Source of the DNA: Paenochrobactrum gallinarii
GTDB taxonomy: Bacteria > Pseudomonadota > Alphaproteobacteria > Rhizobiales > Rhizobiaceae
Assembly: GCF_014205685.1 (NCBI RefSeq)
Contig: NZ_JACIIU010000002.1
Span: 124,001-188,000 of the forward strand
Direction of reading: 5' to 3'
Length of the DNA: 64,000 nt
The notes under the pieces are model-generated. The model searched no databases. It was not told where the DNA came from and saw only the letters and a list, made by a program, of their open reading frames with translations. The position numbers and the translations under genes were made by a program. Positions 11,516 to 20,196 of this stretch are shown here, in pieces (the stretch's first letter is position 1; the number at the start of each line of letters is the position of its first letter).

Positions 11516-11948
11516 TGTCGGCATCCTCTGTAGAGGCATAAGCTGCCAGAAACTCTGCTTCCGTCATTTTGCTCGTATCATTGGCAAAAGCGTAATTGTC
11601 AGGTTTCTTGTCGATAAAGATTTCCGTCGTGAACCTAAATTGAGCAGGATTTTCAAACGCCTGAATAGAAACATAGCTGTGTGAGCCATCCAGCATCCGC
11701 CACATCAAAGTGGAGCCGCAAGATTTACAAAATCCGCGCTCACCCCATTCCGAAGAGCGATACAAACCAAGATCAGCATCATTGCTAATTTCAAGTGAGT
11801 CACCACATGCGACACTCATGAATGTGCCACCTGACCAACGACGACACATGGAACAATGACATGTTCCCATCTCGTCACTTTCAGGCTTCGCCGAAAAGCG
11901 TACGGAACCACACAGGCAACGACCTTCCAACTTAGCGCTCACAGACAT
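11508..11948 (-). CDS. GFA/CENP-V family zinc-binding protein
   Basis: A 146-residue protein of the GFA superfamily, named for glutathione-dependent formaldehyde-activating enzyme; most members have no proven substrate. Two zinc sites are visible: cysteines at about 11 and 13 with 74 and 77 (CLCGS, CKSCGS), and a cluster at about 30, 32 and 35 ([11 protein letters not shown]). The fold motifs GTFMSVACG and [14 protein letters not shown] are typical. It lies inside the complex I operon, 32 bases after nuoC and overlapping nuoD by eight bases, so it must be co-transcribed with nuo. No sequence feature ties it to respiration; a glutathione- or aldehyde-linked role is only a family-based guess. 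Confidence 0.88.
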   Translation of the reverse strand: MSVSAKLEGRCLCGSVRFSAKPESDEMGTCHCSMCRRWSGGTFMSVACGDSLEISNDADLGLYRSSEWGERGFCKSCGSTLMWRMLDGSHSYVSIQAFENPAQFRFTTEIFIDKKPDNYAFANDTSKMTEAEFLAAYASTEDADNG

Positions 11949-11980
11949 TCTTCAATCCTCACACGTAGGCTTTAAGCCAA

Positions 11981-12589
11981 TTAATTGACTTTGGCTTTTT
12001 CATCACCGGGCAAAACGTAATCGGTTCCTTCCCATGGGGAGAGGAAGTCAAAATTACGGAATTCCTGACGCAGAACCACCGGCTCATAAACAACGCGCTT
12101 ATGCTCGTCGCTATAGCGGACTTCAACAAAACCAGTCAGGGGGAAATCTTTACGCAGCGGATGACCTTCAAAACCGTAATCGGTCAGAATGCGGCGCAGA
12201 TCCGGATGACCGGAGAACAAAACGCCGTACATGTCGTAGATTTCACGCTCGAACCAGTCAGCACCGATAAAGACAGCGGTTGCAGATGGAACAAGTACAT
12301 CTTCGTCAGCTGTTACTTTAACGCGCATACGCAGGTTCTGGCGTGGTGACATCAGCTGATAAACCACCTCAAAGCGCTCAGCGCGTTCAGGGTAATCCAC
12401 ACCGCTGATATCGGTCAGATTCACAAACTGACACTGAACATCATCACGCAGGAAAGTCAGAACATTGATCAGGCTCTCCTTATAAACACTGACCGTCAGC
12501 TCATCATAGGCAAATTTGATATCTTCGATTGCGCCAGTAAAACGCTCTTTCAGATAGGCTGAAAGATCACGGAGGGCTTCCTCACTCAT
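11981..12589 (-). CDS. nuoC: NADH-quinone oxidoreductase subunit C
   Basis: The 30-kDa peripheral subunit of complex I, which packs against NuoD and has no cofactor. The 202-residue product carries the family signature [20 protein letters not shown] and [18 protein letters not shown]. The start [17 protein letters not shown] at 12589 is preferred to a codon at 12616, giving family length; it still slightly overlaps the region before the nuoB stop at 12606 without overlapping the gene. It is separate from nuoD, unlike the fused nuoCD of enterobacteria, and is followed by the unexpected GFA-type gene. Confidence 0.97.
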   Translation of the reverse strand: MSEEALRDLSAYLKERFTGAIEDIKFAYDELTVSVYKESLINVLTFLRDDVQCQFVNLTDISGVDYPERAERFEVVYQLMSPRQNLRMRVKVTADEDVLVPSATAVFIGADWFEREIYDMYGVLFSGHPDLRRILTDYGFEGHPLRKDFPLTGFVEVRYSDEHKRVVYEPVVLRQEFRNFDFLSPWEGTDYVLPGDEKAKVN

Positions 12590-12605
12590 CACTTTCACTC
12601 CCCTC

Positions 12606-13187
12606 TTAACGCTCAATCGTACCGGTGCGGCGGATTTTCTTTTGCAGCATCAGAATGCCGTAAAGAAGAGCCTCAGCGGTTGGCGGGCAGCCCGGCACAT
12701 AAATATCCACCGGAACCACACGGTCACAACCACGCACGACCGAATAAGAATAATGGTAATAACCACCACCATTGGCACATGATCCCATTGAGATCACATA
12801 ACGCGGCTCCGGCATCTGGTCATAAACCTTGCGCAGTGCCGGTGCCATTTTGTTGGTCAATGTACCTGCAACAATCATCACATCGGACTGACGCGGTGAC
12901 GCACGCGGTGCGATACCAAAACGTTCGGCATCGTAGCGCGGCATGGAGATGTGCATCATCTCAACAGCGCAGCAAGCAAGACCGAAGGTCATCCACATCA
13001 GCGAGCCCGTACGCGCCCATGTAATCAATGCATCAGCAGAGGTGACGATGAAGCCCTTATCGGACAATTCATTATTCAGCTCACTGAAGAATGCATCATC
13101 AGCACCAATCGGCTTACCGGTATTGGGATCAATAATGCCTTTCGGCTGCGGCGCGATCAGTGTGGCGTTGCTGTTGGTCAATCCCAT
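12606..13187 (-). CDS. nuoB: NADH-quinone oxidoreductase subunit B
   Basis: Peripheral subunit of complex I that carries the terminal 4Fe-4S cluster N2, the electron donor to quinone. The 193-residue product shows the tandem cysteines [14 protein letters not shown], then [13 protein letters not shown] and [14 protein letters not shown], which together supply the four ligands. The start [11 protein letters not shown] at 13187 gives family length; a further upstream in-frame codon at 13208 is less likely. The gene overlaps the end of nuoA by ten bases. Confidence 0.97.
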   Translation of the reverse strand: MGLTNSNATLIAPQPKGIIDPNTGKPIGADDAFFSELNNELSDKGFIVTSADALITWARTGSLMWMTFGLACCAVEMMHISMPRYDAERFGIAPRASPRQSDVMIVAGTLTNKMAPALRKVYDQMPEPRYVISMGSCANGGGYYHYSYSVVRGCDRVVPVDIYVPGCPPTAEALLYGILMLQKKIRRTGTIER

Positions 13188-13543
13188 TCCAGCGCCCCCT
13201 TCTTCCATTCATAAATGAAACCGATAGTCAGCACGAACAAAAACGCCATCATGGAGCCGTAGCCCAGCCAGCCGATGGAGCCGAAAGAAACAGCCCACGG
13301 AAACAGGAACACAACTTCCAGATCGAAGATAATAAAGAGAATCGATACGAGATAAAACCGCACATCGAACTTCATGCGCGCATCATCGAAAGCGTTGAAT
13401 CCGCACTCATAAGCTGACAGCTTCTCCGGATCCGGCTGCCGGTAGGCAACAAGAAACGGCGCAATCAAAAGTGCAATGCCAATAATCATGGCGATGCCAA
13501 TGAAAATGACGATCGGTAGATAGGAACTTAAAAGCTCGTTCAT
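13178..13543 (-). CDS. nuoA: NADH-quinone oxidoreductase subunit A
   Basis: First gene of the complex I operon; a small three-helix membrane subunit (ND3 homologue), 121 residues. The conserved loop [20 protein letters not shown] holds the cysteine used to follow the active/deactive transition in homologues, followed by the [16 protein letters not shown] helix with its acidic pair. The operon promoter should lie in the roughly 500 bases upstream (13544-14043), since no other gene sits immediately in front except a 30-codon micro-ORF. Confidence 0.96.
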   Translation of the reverse strand: MNELLSSYLPIVIFIGIAMIIGIALLIAPFLVAYRQPDPEKLSAYECGFNAFDDARMKFDVRFYLVSILFIIFDLEVVFLFPWAVSFGSIGWLGYGSMMAFLFVLTIGFIYEWKKGALEWD

Positions 13544-14043
13544 GATCCCTTTTCCGGCTTAACACGAGGCGTTACGCCCAGTCATAAGCCCTCCATGGTT
13601 ACGACTCTGCGACACATTGCATCTATGGCAACTCCTCGCCCGTGCAGCTTCAAAAGGCATGCCGTGCGAACTACAGCTAATTCGATGCGACGGTTACCCC
13701 AGAGTGCTTCCGAGTGCAACCCCTGAGGCTGTGACACATTGGAACAGTTAGACAATTAAAGCACGAAACAGCCGAAGCCGCCAATTATCTCAACTTTTTA
13801 AATCTTTAACGCCCCAATCCCGTGCTCACCGCAACGGAACCTGTGCATAAATGTTAGTAAAAACGTATTTTAACACCAGCTAATGTTGCAAAATGCACGT
13901 CAAAAGAGAATCAACAGCCAGATCACAGATTTGCGAAGCTGTTGAGCGTTTAAACAGCGCTCAACTTGAGGTGGTATACAACCTTAAGAATATCCGTGTG
14001 CAAAAACACTAGATCGCGATACATTACGACAGGCCGGGACACC
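13544..14043 (-). promoter_or_regulatory. Long leader region upstream of nuoA
   Basis: About 500 bases without a recognisable gene. The half next to nuoA (to about 13750) looks richer in G+C than the rest and contains two copies of a TG(C/T)GACACATTG block (13608-13619 and 13730-13741). Further out is an eight-base inverted repeat, GTTGAGCG (13941-13948) and CGCTCAAC (13958-13965), around a TTTAAA core. This is where the nuo promoter and a long 5' untranslated region should be; I could not assign a specific promoter. Confidence 0.4.
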
Positions 14044-14136
14044 TTAATATCTGTCTTTTTTCCATAACAGAAAGATAGTGATCGGCACGATCGCAAAAAT
14101 GATAACTTCGATAATCCATAAGTATTTAAGGATCAT
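14044..14136 (-). CDS. 30-residue single-pass membrane micro-ORF
   Basis: An ATG-to-TAA reading frame of 30 codons, too short for ordinary gene calling. The product begins MILKYLWIIE, continues with an unbroken hydrophobic stretch of about 20 residues containing one proline, and ends LLWKKDRY, a positively charged tail. That is the profile of a small membrane protein with the C-terminus inside. Upstream, GTGGAACC may act as a weak ribosome binding site. It lies between mscS and nuoA on the same strand, about 500 bases before nuoA. Function is unknown; a respiratory-complex or channel accessory is conceivable from position only. Confidence 0.5.
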   Translation of the reverse strand: MILKYLWIIEVIIFAIVPITIFLLWKKDRY

Positions 14137-14240
14137 AGCTTCGGTTCCACATCGGCGGCTAAGATACAATTCAGATTAGAATGAATCTTAACAGGTAGAT
14201 TAGCGAAAGGACATAAGACCAAGGTTGGTGCGACCTTAGT

Positions 14241-15353
14241 CTATGATGTGGCTGCAAGCTCTGTTTCGGCAGGTTTGAGCGTCGGCTGCTCTACATTAAT
14301 CAGGCGACGTGTAGGCTGCGCAAATTGCAGTCCGTGCTCCTCAACCCACTGCGCGGCAGCCACCAGCACATGCTGCTGTACATTCATAAAATCCATATAT
14401 TCCGCACTCAGCACATAATAGACCACCTCAAAGCGTACGCCGAGCTCATTGAACTCGGCCAGATGCGAGCGGTCAAAGCGGGTATTCGGCAATTCTTCAA
14501 TCACACCCTGCAAATAGGCCGGAAACTTCCGCAATAGCTCGATTGAGCCACCATATTGCAAGTGCAAACTGAACAACATCCGCCGCTCGGACATGCGCTG
14601 GAAATTCGACAGGCGCGTATTTAAAAGCGCATCATTGGAAACACTGATCTGCTCACCTGAGAGTGAGCGGAAGCGAGTCGTGCGCAAACCAATGCGCTCC
14701 ACTACCCCACGGTTTTCATTAAAGAAGACAAAGTCACCCACAACGAACGGCTTGTCTAGCAGAATGGAAAGCGAGGCGAAAAGGTCTTTCAGGATTGACT
14801 GAAGCGCAAAAGCAATCGCGATACCACCCACCCCAAGACCAGCTACAAGTGCAGTAATATCAATGCCGAAATTCGACAGGATCAGCAGCAGCACAGCCGT
14901 CCAGATCAGAGCAAAACCGGTAAAGCGAATAATCTGCGCCGCACTGGTGCGTTCCGGATCCGGATTATTTTTATCCAACAGCCCGTGATCAATCCAGAGA
15001 CCAACAAGGATACTGCTCCACATGCCGATCTGCGCCATTGTGGCCACCAGCACAATACCGCCAATCATACGTGAGACCTGCACCGGCAGAACCAAAACCA
15101 ATGATGCAAAATAAAGCGCCAGTGCGGCAAAGAAGAAACGATAGGTGCTGTTAGCCAAAGACTGCGCACCGGTCATGATCACATCAAACCGGCTCACAGC
15201 AAATTTTGACAGAATCGCCACCAAGCGCACACGCAGCTTCGGCAGAAGAATCAAACAGGCAACAAATATAAAAAGTGCTGTTAGCCAAAGCGCCAGATGA
15301 TTGCCCAGCACTGTCCAGTTACGGGTGAAGTCTTCAATTTCCTGCACAATCAT
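14241..15353 (-). CDS. MscS-family mechanosensitive ion channel
   Basis: Predicted inner-membrane channel of the MscS family, which opens under membrane tension to release solutes in hypo-osmotic shock. The 370-residue product has about five N-terminal hydrophobic segments, the glycine/alanine-rich pore helix around GLGVGGIAIAFALQSILKD (about 175-195), the beta-domain motif DKPFVVGDFVFF, and a C-terminal alpha/beta domain. It is longer than E. coli MscS by an extra N-terminal membrane module, as in many alphaproteobacterial paralogues. It is divergent from hspQ; no partner gene is apparent, and the specific subfamily cannot be decided by eye. Confidence 0.92.
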   Translation of the reverse strand: MIVQEIEDFTRNWTVLGNHLALWLTALFIFVACLILLPKLRVRLVAILSKFAVSRFDVIMTGAQSLANSTYRFFFAALALYFASLVLVLPVQVSRMIGGIVLVATMAQIGMWSSILVGLWIDHGLLDKNNPDPERTSAAQIIRFTGFALIWTAVLLLILSNFGIDITALVAGLGVGGIAIAFALQSILKDLFASLSILLDKPFVVGDFVFFNENRGVVERIGLRTTRFRSLSGEQISVSNDALLNTRLSNFQRMSERRMLFSLHLQYGGSIELLRKFPAYLQGVIEELPNTRFDRSHLAEFNELGVRFEVVYYVLSAEYMDFMNVQQHVLVAAAQWVEEHGLQFAQPTRRLINVEQPTLKPAETELAATS

Positions 15354-15570
15354 TCCAATACGCTATTTCAAGTCCGTGGATTCAAAAATCTCTGCTGCCA
15401 AACATAAGCCGGCTCGTTAACAGGTCAATCATCAGGTCTGTTTTATTTTTGGTTTTTATATGACAAGGATTTCCCAAAACTATCTGCATCAGCATATTAA
15501 ACATATGCTTTAAAATAAATATCAGTTAAACTGAGTTTAAATTGATAAATCAGAATATGGGAATAAGAAA

Positions 15571-15897
15571 CTGATAAAACACGCTAAATTTCAAATCGGC
15601 CAGATTGTAAAACATAAATTATTTCCCTTTCGCGGGATTATTTATGATGTTGATCCGGAATTTGCGAATAGTGAAGAATGGTATCAAGCCATCCCAGAAG
15701 ACAAACGTCCTGCACGTAACCAGCCTTTTTATCATCTGCTGGCTGAAAACAGCGACACGGAATATTCCGCCTATGTTTCCGAGCAAAATCTGATGGCCGA
15801 TGATAGTGGTGAGCCTTTACGCCATCCGCATATTGGTAATCTTTTTGACCGTCAAAATGACGGACAATATCAGATCAAGCAGCAATTGATGCATTAG
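15571..15897 (+). CDS. hspQ: Heat shock protein HspQ (YccV-like), apparent CTG start
   Basis: The 108-residue frame matches the HspQ/YccV hemimethylated-DNA-binding family: KFQIGQIVKHKLFPFRG, then PEFANSEEWYQAIPE, the QPFYHLLAENSDTEYSAYV core and SEQNLM.DDSGEP. In E. coli HspQ is a heat-shock protein that promotes degradation by Lon. No ATG, GTG or TTG exists at the right place. The frame opens after a TAA at about 15538, and the family start position falls on CTG (15571), giving M-I-K-H-A-K-F, with GGGA eight bases upstream. An ATG at 15557 is in another frame and stops after five codons. Either a rare CTG start or a small indel near the 5' end explains this. Confidence 0.85.
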   Translation: MIKHAKFQIGQIVKHKLFPFRGIIYDVDPEFANSEEWYQAIPEDKRPARNQPFYHLLAENSDTEYSAYVSEQNLMADDSGEPLRHPHIGNLFDRQNDGQYQIKQQLMH

Positions 15898-15902
15898 TAA
15901 AA

Positions 15903-15934
15903 AACGGAAGGCTCGCGCCTTCCGTTATCATATC
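15903..15934. terminator. Bidirectional terminator between hspQ and aminotransferase
   Basis: A ten-base perfect stem, AACGGAAGGC (15903-15912) and GCCTTCCGTT (15917-15926), closes a TCGC tetraloop and is flanked by an A-run on the left. It lies between two convergent genes and can serve both. Confidence 0.8.
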
Positions 15935-15950
15935 AATCCTGAAATACAGC

Positions 15951-17120
15951 TTAGCGACCAAGCCAGCCAGACAAACGGCGTACGGCTTCCTGCATTTCAG
16001 CTTCACTGCCCGCATATGAAAAACGCATGGTGCGGTGTCCGTCCAACGGATCGAAATCCCGCCCCGGCGTTGCGGCAATATTAATCTCGCTCAGCATTTT
16101 GTGCGCCAGTTCCATACTGTTATTGGTGAATTTCGACACATCACAATAAGCGTAAAAAGCACCATCCATGGGAGCTGCAAATTTCAGACCCATCGCAGGT
16201 AATTGCACATTCAATAAAGCACGATTACGGCGGTAGCGTTCTTTCACCAATTCCAGCTCAGCAGTCCCACCAAAGGCTGCAATCGCGGCATGTTGGGACA
16301 ATTCAGGCGCAGAGATATAAAGGCTCTGCGCAATGCGTTCGACAGGTCGAATATCGCTTTCAGGCAATACCATCCAGCCAATGCGCCAACCGGTCATGCA
16401 ATAATATTTGGAGAAAGAATTAATGATGGTCACATCATCCGCCACCTGCAAAGCGGTCATGTCCTGTGTATCATAGGACAGACGATGATAAATCTCGTCC
16501 GACAATACGCGGATATTACGTTCTCTTGCGGTCTCGATAATGGCGCGCAACTCTTTGGCCGACAATACCGCACCGGTCGGATTGGCAGGGCTTGCAAAAA
16601 GTACGCCTTTAAGCGGTTTTTCAGCATGTGCAGCCGCCAAAGCCTCAGCGGTCAGATTACTGTCTTCGCCCTTACCGGCACCAATCTCCACCACTTCAAG
16701 GCCGAGCGCCTTGAGAATATTGCGATAGGCCGGATAGCCAGGACGGGTAATTGCTACCCTGTCCCCCGGATTAAAATAAACCAAAAATGCCAGATTGAAA
16801 GCAGCCGATGAGCCGGTCGTCACCGCAATGCGGGACGGATTAACGCTAACACCATAATGATCAGCATAATGTTGTGCGATTGCTTCACGCAAGCTGCGTA
16901 AACCCAAAGCATCCGTATAGCCAATGCGACCGTCTTTTAAGGCTTTTTCTGCGGCGAGCAGCACCGTTTTGGGTGCCGGATCGGCAGGCTGGCCAACCGC
17001 CATTGAAATGACCAGAGCCCCGAGTGATCGCTGATGATTGGCCTTCGCCAATAAATCCATTGCGTGAAAAGGTTCAATCTCGCTCCGGGCTGAAAAAGCG
17101 CTCACTGCTGCCTCCAACAT
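15951..17120 (-). CDS. PLP-dependent aminotransferase, class I/II
   Basis: A fold-type I aminotransferase of about 389 residues, related to aspartate/aromatic aminotransferases. Visible marks are the TTGSSAAFNLAF phosphate-binding region, SPANPTGAVLS, DEIYHRLSYD, and the pyridoxal lysine in NSFSKYYCMTGWRIGW near residue 230, with a C-terminal FDPLDGHRTMRFSYA arginine that should bind the substrate carboxylate. ATG at 17120 is chosen over a TTG at 17132. The substrate cannot be read from sequence. It is divergent from the M48 protease gene and convergent with hspQ, so it appears to be a single-gene unit. Confidence 0.9.
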   Translation of the reverse strand: MLEAAVSAFSARSEIEPFHAMDLLAKANHQRSLGALVISMAVGQPADPAPKTVLLAAEKALKDGRIGYTDALGLRSLREAIAQHYADHYGVSVNPSRIAVTTGSSAAFNLAFLVYFNPGDRVAITRPGYPAYRNILKALGLEVVEIGAGKGEDSNLTAEALAAAHAEKPLKGVLFASPANPTGAVLSAKELRAIIETARERNIRVLSDEIYHRLSYDTQDMTALQVADDVTIINSFSKYYCMTGWRIGWMVLPESDIRPVERIAQSLYISAPELSQHAAIAAFGGTAELELVKERYRRNRALLNVQLPAMGLKFAAPMDGAFYAYCDVSKFTNNSMELAHKMLSEINIAATPGRDFDPLDGHRTMRFSYAGSEAEMQEAVRRLSGWLGR

Positions 17121-17304
17121 TATCTCAGACAATAAAAAATACCGGTTTCAACACCGAATACAGCTATTGCCGTATATTTGCCCGATTACTAAAGCAACAG
17201 ATTTAGACATAGAAAGCTAAGCCAGTGACAAACAATCGCAACAAATTATTTTTATATCAATAGATTATCGGCTATGGATATGCAGTGTTAAATGGAAGGC
17301 TGAC

Positions 17305-18708
17305 ATGATGAAAACCGCCAAGCAACAAACGGTATCTTTGTTCAACGCCTCCCCACGTTTCGTTGCCAGACTTGTGGCGGGCGCATTAACCTTGACCATT
17401 GGCGTAACCAGCACCCTGCCCGCCTTTGCGCAATCCCGCAGCGTGCCGATCATTCGTGATGCTGAAATCGAAGCGCTGATCGCCGACTATACCAATCCGA
17501 TATTAAATGCTGCGAAACTCAAAAAGCGCAATGTGCAAACGATTCTGGTCAATTCCAGCAGTTTCAATGCTTTTGTTGACGGTCGCCGCATCTTCATTAA
17601 TAGCGGCGCACTGGCGCAATCTGAAACCCCGAATGAACTGATCGGTGTTATCGCGCACGAAGCAGGCCATCTGGCAGGCGGCCACCAAGAGCGCCTGAGA
17701 GAACAATTAAGCCGCGCCAGAACTATCGCGGTCATTGGCGCACTGATTGGCGCGGGAGCCGGTGTTGCAGGTGCCGCTTCCGGCAACAGCTCCGCTGTCG
17801 GTGCCGCAGGCGGCATTCTGATGGGCAGTGGCGAAGCCGCAAGACGCAGCCTTTTGTCCTATCAGCGCACGGAAGAAATTACCGCTGACCGGCTGGCCAT
17901 TAATTATCTGAATGCAACCGGTCAATCAGCTAAAGGTATGCTCACCACTTTCTCACGATTTGCCAATGCGCTTTCGCTCAATGGCACGCAAATTGACCAA
18001 TATCGTGTCAGCCATCCTCTGCCGCGTGAACGTATTGCCAATTTGGAAAATCTTGCCAAAGCCAGTCCGCATTACAACAAAACCGACAGTGCTGCCCTGC
18101 AATTGCGTCATGATATGGCTCGCGCTAAAATTGCCGCTTATTCAGGTACGGGCTCGGTACAACGCATTTTCCGTAACAATCCGCGTGGCCTTGCCGCACG
18201 ATATGGCGATGCCATCAGCACCTATTTAAACGGCTCTGCCCGTAATGCTTTGCCGAAAATTGACGCTCTCATCAAAGAACAGCCGAAAAATCCTTACTTT
18301 TATGAGATTCGCGGCGAAATTCTGATGAAGGCTAATGATCCGGTTGGGGCCGCTAAAGCCTTGCAGCAGGCAACGGCACTTGATCCGAGAAAATCCAGCA
18401 TTATGCGGATGAGCTATGGCCGCGCCCTCATGTTAACCGGCTCCAAAGCCAACATGCCAGCAGCCATCCGTGAACTGAAAGCCGGTATTGCGCGCGATCC
18501 TGAATTTCCAAGTGGTTACGCCTATTTAGCGCAAGCCTATGGACAATCAGGCGAAATTGCACTTGCCGACCTTGCTATGGCAGATATGCATTATTATTCC
18601 GGTGATCGTCAGCAGGCTAAAATCTTTGCAACCCGCGCACAGCAAAAGCTCAAAAAAGGTTCCCCCGACTGGCTGCGTGCGCAAGATATTATCAACACCA
18701 AAAAATAA
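17305..18708 (+). CDS. Periplasmic M48 metalloprotease with TPR domain (BepA-like)
   Basis: A 467-residue secreted zinc protease resembling BepA/YfgC, which in E. coli assists or degrades outer-membrane assembly intermediates. A signal peptide runs to about residue 43 (STLPAFAQ). The zinc motif HEAGH is at 118-122 and the third ligand lies in TEEITADRLAINYL. A glycine/alanine-rich stretch (about 145-175) follows the active site, and after about 300 come tetratricopeptide-like helices (NPYFYEIRGEILMKANDPV and following). Two ATGs in tandem at 17305 and 17308 leave the exact start open. A DsbA-type gene follows 68 bases downstream on the same strand. Confidence 0.92.
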   Translation: MMKTAKQQTVSLFNASPRFVARLVAGALTLTIGVTSTLPAFAQSRSVPIIRDAEIEALIADYTNPILNAAKLKKRNVQTILVNSSSFNAFVDGRRIFINSGALAQSETPNELIGVIAHEAGHLAGGHQERLREQLSRARTIAVIGALIGAGAGVAGAASGNSSAVGAAGGILMGSGEAARRSLLSYQRTEEITADRLAINYLNATGQSAKGMLTTFSRFANALSLNGTQIDQYRVSHPLPRERIANLENLAKASPHYNKTDSAALQLRHDMARAKIAAYSGTGSVQRIFRNNPRGLAARYGDAISTYLNGSARNALPKIDALIKEQPKNPYFYEIRGEILMKANDPVGAAKALQQATALDPRKSSIMRMSYGRALMLTGSKANMPAAIRELKAGIARDPEFPSGYAYLAQAYGQSGEIALADLAMADMHYYSGDRQQAKIFATRAQQKLKKGSPDWLRAQDIINTKK

Positions 18709-18722
18709 CAGCACTTGACCGC

Positions 18723-18741
18723 ATCGCCCGATCAGGGCGAT
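18723..18741 (+). other. Inverted repeat between the M48 gene and the dsbA-type gene
   Basis: ATCGCCC (18723-18729) and GGGCGAT (18735-18741) form a seven-base stem with a five-base loop. No T-run follows, so it is probably a transcript-internal hairpin rather than a terminator. Confidence 0.4.
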
Positions 18742-18776
18742 AGGATAAGGTTTGAATTAAAGAGATTGGAATCCAT

Positions 18777-19553
18777 ATGACCCGTGCAATCACGACACTG
18801 TTTGCCAGCGCCCTTATCGGCACCACTGCCCTTTTCGGTGGCGGCCTCACTCAGTTGCAAGCGCAAGCCCAAACAGCTTCAGCCCCTGTAGATCAGGCAG
18901 CCGTTGAGAAAATCGTGCGGGACTATCTGCTGAAAAATCCTGAAATTCTGGCAGAAATGCAAACAGCACTGGAAACCAAACAGGCTGCTGAACATGAAAT
19001 TCGCGTCAAACAGGTCATTGCCAGCAATCAGGATGAATTGCTGAATTCCGGCCATGATGCGGTTCTCGGCAATCCCGACGGTGATGTCACTGTCGTTGAA
19101 TTCTTTGATTATAATTGCGGCTATTGCAAACGCGCTATGCCTGATATGGAAGCCATCATCAAAAGCGATCCGAATGTACGTTTCGTGATGAAGGAATTCC
19201 CGATTTTGGGCCCTGATTCAATCAAAGCACATATGGCTGCACAGGCTTTCAAACTGATGATGCCGGAAAAATATCGCGACCTTCACATGGCGCTGATGAC
19301 AACACCGGATCGCTCCACGGATGAATCTGTGATTGCGGAAGCCGTCAAACTTGGTGCGGATGAAGCCGCTCTGCGTGAAAAAATTAATTCGCCGGAAGTG
19401 ACTTCTTCGTTTCAAAATGCTTATAAGTTAGCAAATGAACTCGATATTAACGGCACGCCGTCCTATGTTATCGGCAATGAACTGATCCCTGGTGCCATCG
19501 GCGCAGATGGTTTAAAGGAGAAAATTGCTGAAGCACGGGCCCAGAAAAAATAA
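18777..19553 (+). CDS. DsbA-family thiol:disulfide protein (ScsC/Com1-like)
   Basis: A periplasmic thioredoxin-fold protein of 258 residues. A signal peptide (to about 30, ending LQAQAQ) precedes a helical region of about 60 residues that resembles the oligomerisation stalk of ScsC-type proteins, then the DsbA domain with EFFDYNCGYCKRAM (CGYC at 114-117) and the cis-proline loop NGTPSYV. Such proteins form or isomerise disulfides in exported proteins. It follows the M48 protease gene, and ccdA elsewhere in the window could supply electrons if it acts as a reductant; this link is inference. Confidence 0.9.
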   Translation: MTRAITTLFASALIGTTALFGGGLTQLQAQAQTASAPVDQAAVEKIVRDYLLKNPEILAEMQTALETKQAAEHEIRVKQVIASNQDELLNSGHDAVLGNPDGDVTVVEFFDYNCGYCKRAMPDMEAIIKSDPNVRFVMKEFPILGPDSIKAHMAAQAFKLMMPEKYRDLHMALMTTPDRSTDESVIAEAVKLGADEAALREKINSPEVTSSFQNAYKLANELDINGTPSYVIGNELIPGAIGADGLKEKIAEARAQKK

Positions 19554-19719
19554 AAAGTCATATTTTGGTGGAGAATTCCAACAAAATTCTTTATTACGAC
19601 TATTTTAATGGGTTTTAGCTTGCCCCGTGCAAGTCTATATGAAATGGAAATTCAGTTAGGGCTCGGTGTAAGGTTATTTGTGGCGATTTCCGCCGGTAAG
19701 ACAGGCCAGTAAAACAAGT

Positions 19720-20184
19720 ATGACTAAAAAAGTTTTTGTGCTCAACGGCCCTAATTTAAATTTGCTCGGCACACGTGAGCCGGGCATTTATGGTGTGACA
19801 ACACTTGAAGGGATTTCGGAAGCCTGTAAACAGGAAGCCGAACAACTTGGGCTTGAGATTGACTTCCGTCAATCCAATTACGAAGGTGATCTTGTCAGTT
19901 GGATTCAGGAGGCTGGCGCTGAAAATGCGTTTGTGCTTATTAATCCGGCGGCTTACACGCATACATCTGTTGCATTGCAAGATGCGATCAGAGCTGCACA
20001 AGTAACAGTTATTGAGGTTCATCTTTCCAACATCCACGCGCGTGAACCATTCCGCCAGCATTCTTATGTTTCTCCGGTCGCCAAAGGCGTTATCTTCGGA
20101 TTAGGAGCACAGGGATATCTGTTAGGTTTACGCGCTCTCGCGGCATTTGCCACAGAAGAACAAAACAACGGGCACAAGCGTTAA
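19720..20184 (+). CDS. aroQ: Type II 3-dehydroquinate dehydratase
   Basis: Catalyses the third step of the shikimate pathway, converting 3-dehydroquinate to 3-dehydroshikimate. The 154-residue product shows VFVLNGPNLNLLGTREPGIYG, with the mobile-loop arginine and tyrosine of the type II enzyme, then FRQSNYEGDLVSWIQEA, LINPAAYTHTSVALQDAI and VEVHLSNIHAREPFR with the catalytic histidine. MTKKVFV at 19720 is taken as start; an in-frame codon at 19678 would add an unrelated leader. It is followed 12 bases later by accB, an arrangement common in Hyphomicrobiales. Confidence 0.96.
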   Translation: MTKKVFVLNGPNLNLLGTREPGIYGVTTLEGISEACKQEAEQLGLEIDFRQSNYEGDLVSWIQEAGAENAFVLINPAAYTHTSVALQDAIRAAQVTVIEVHLSNIHAREPFRQHSYVSPVAKGVIFGLGAQGYLLGLRALAAFATEEQNNGHKR

Positions 20185-20196
20185 AGGGGCCTTATA

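Noticed and set aside
10544-11533. 329-codon plus-strand frame opposite nuoD
   Set aside because: Antisense shadow of nuoD, with composition mirroring that gene and no domain.
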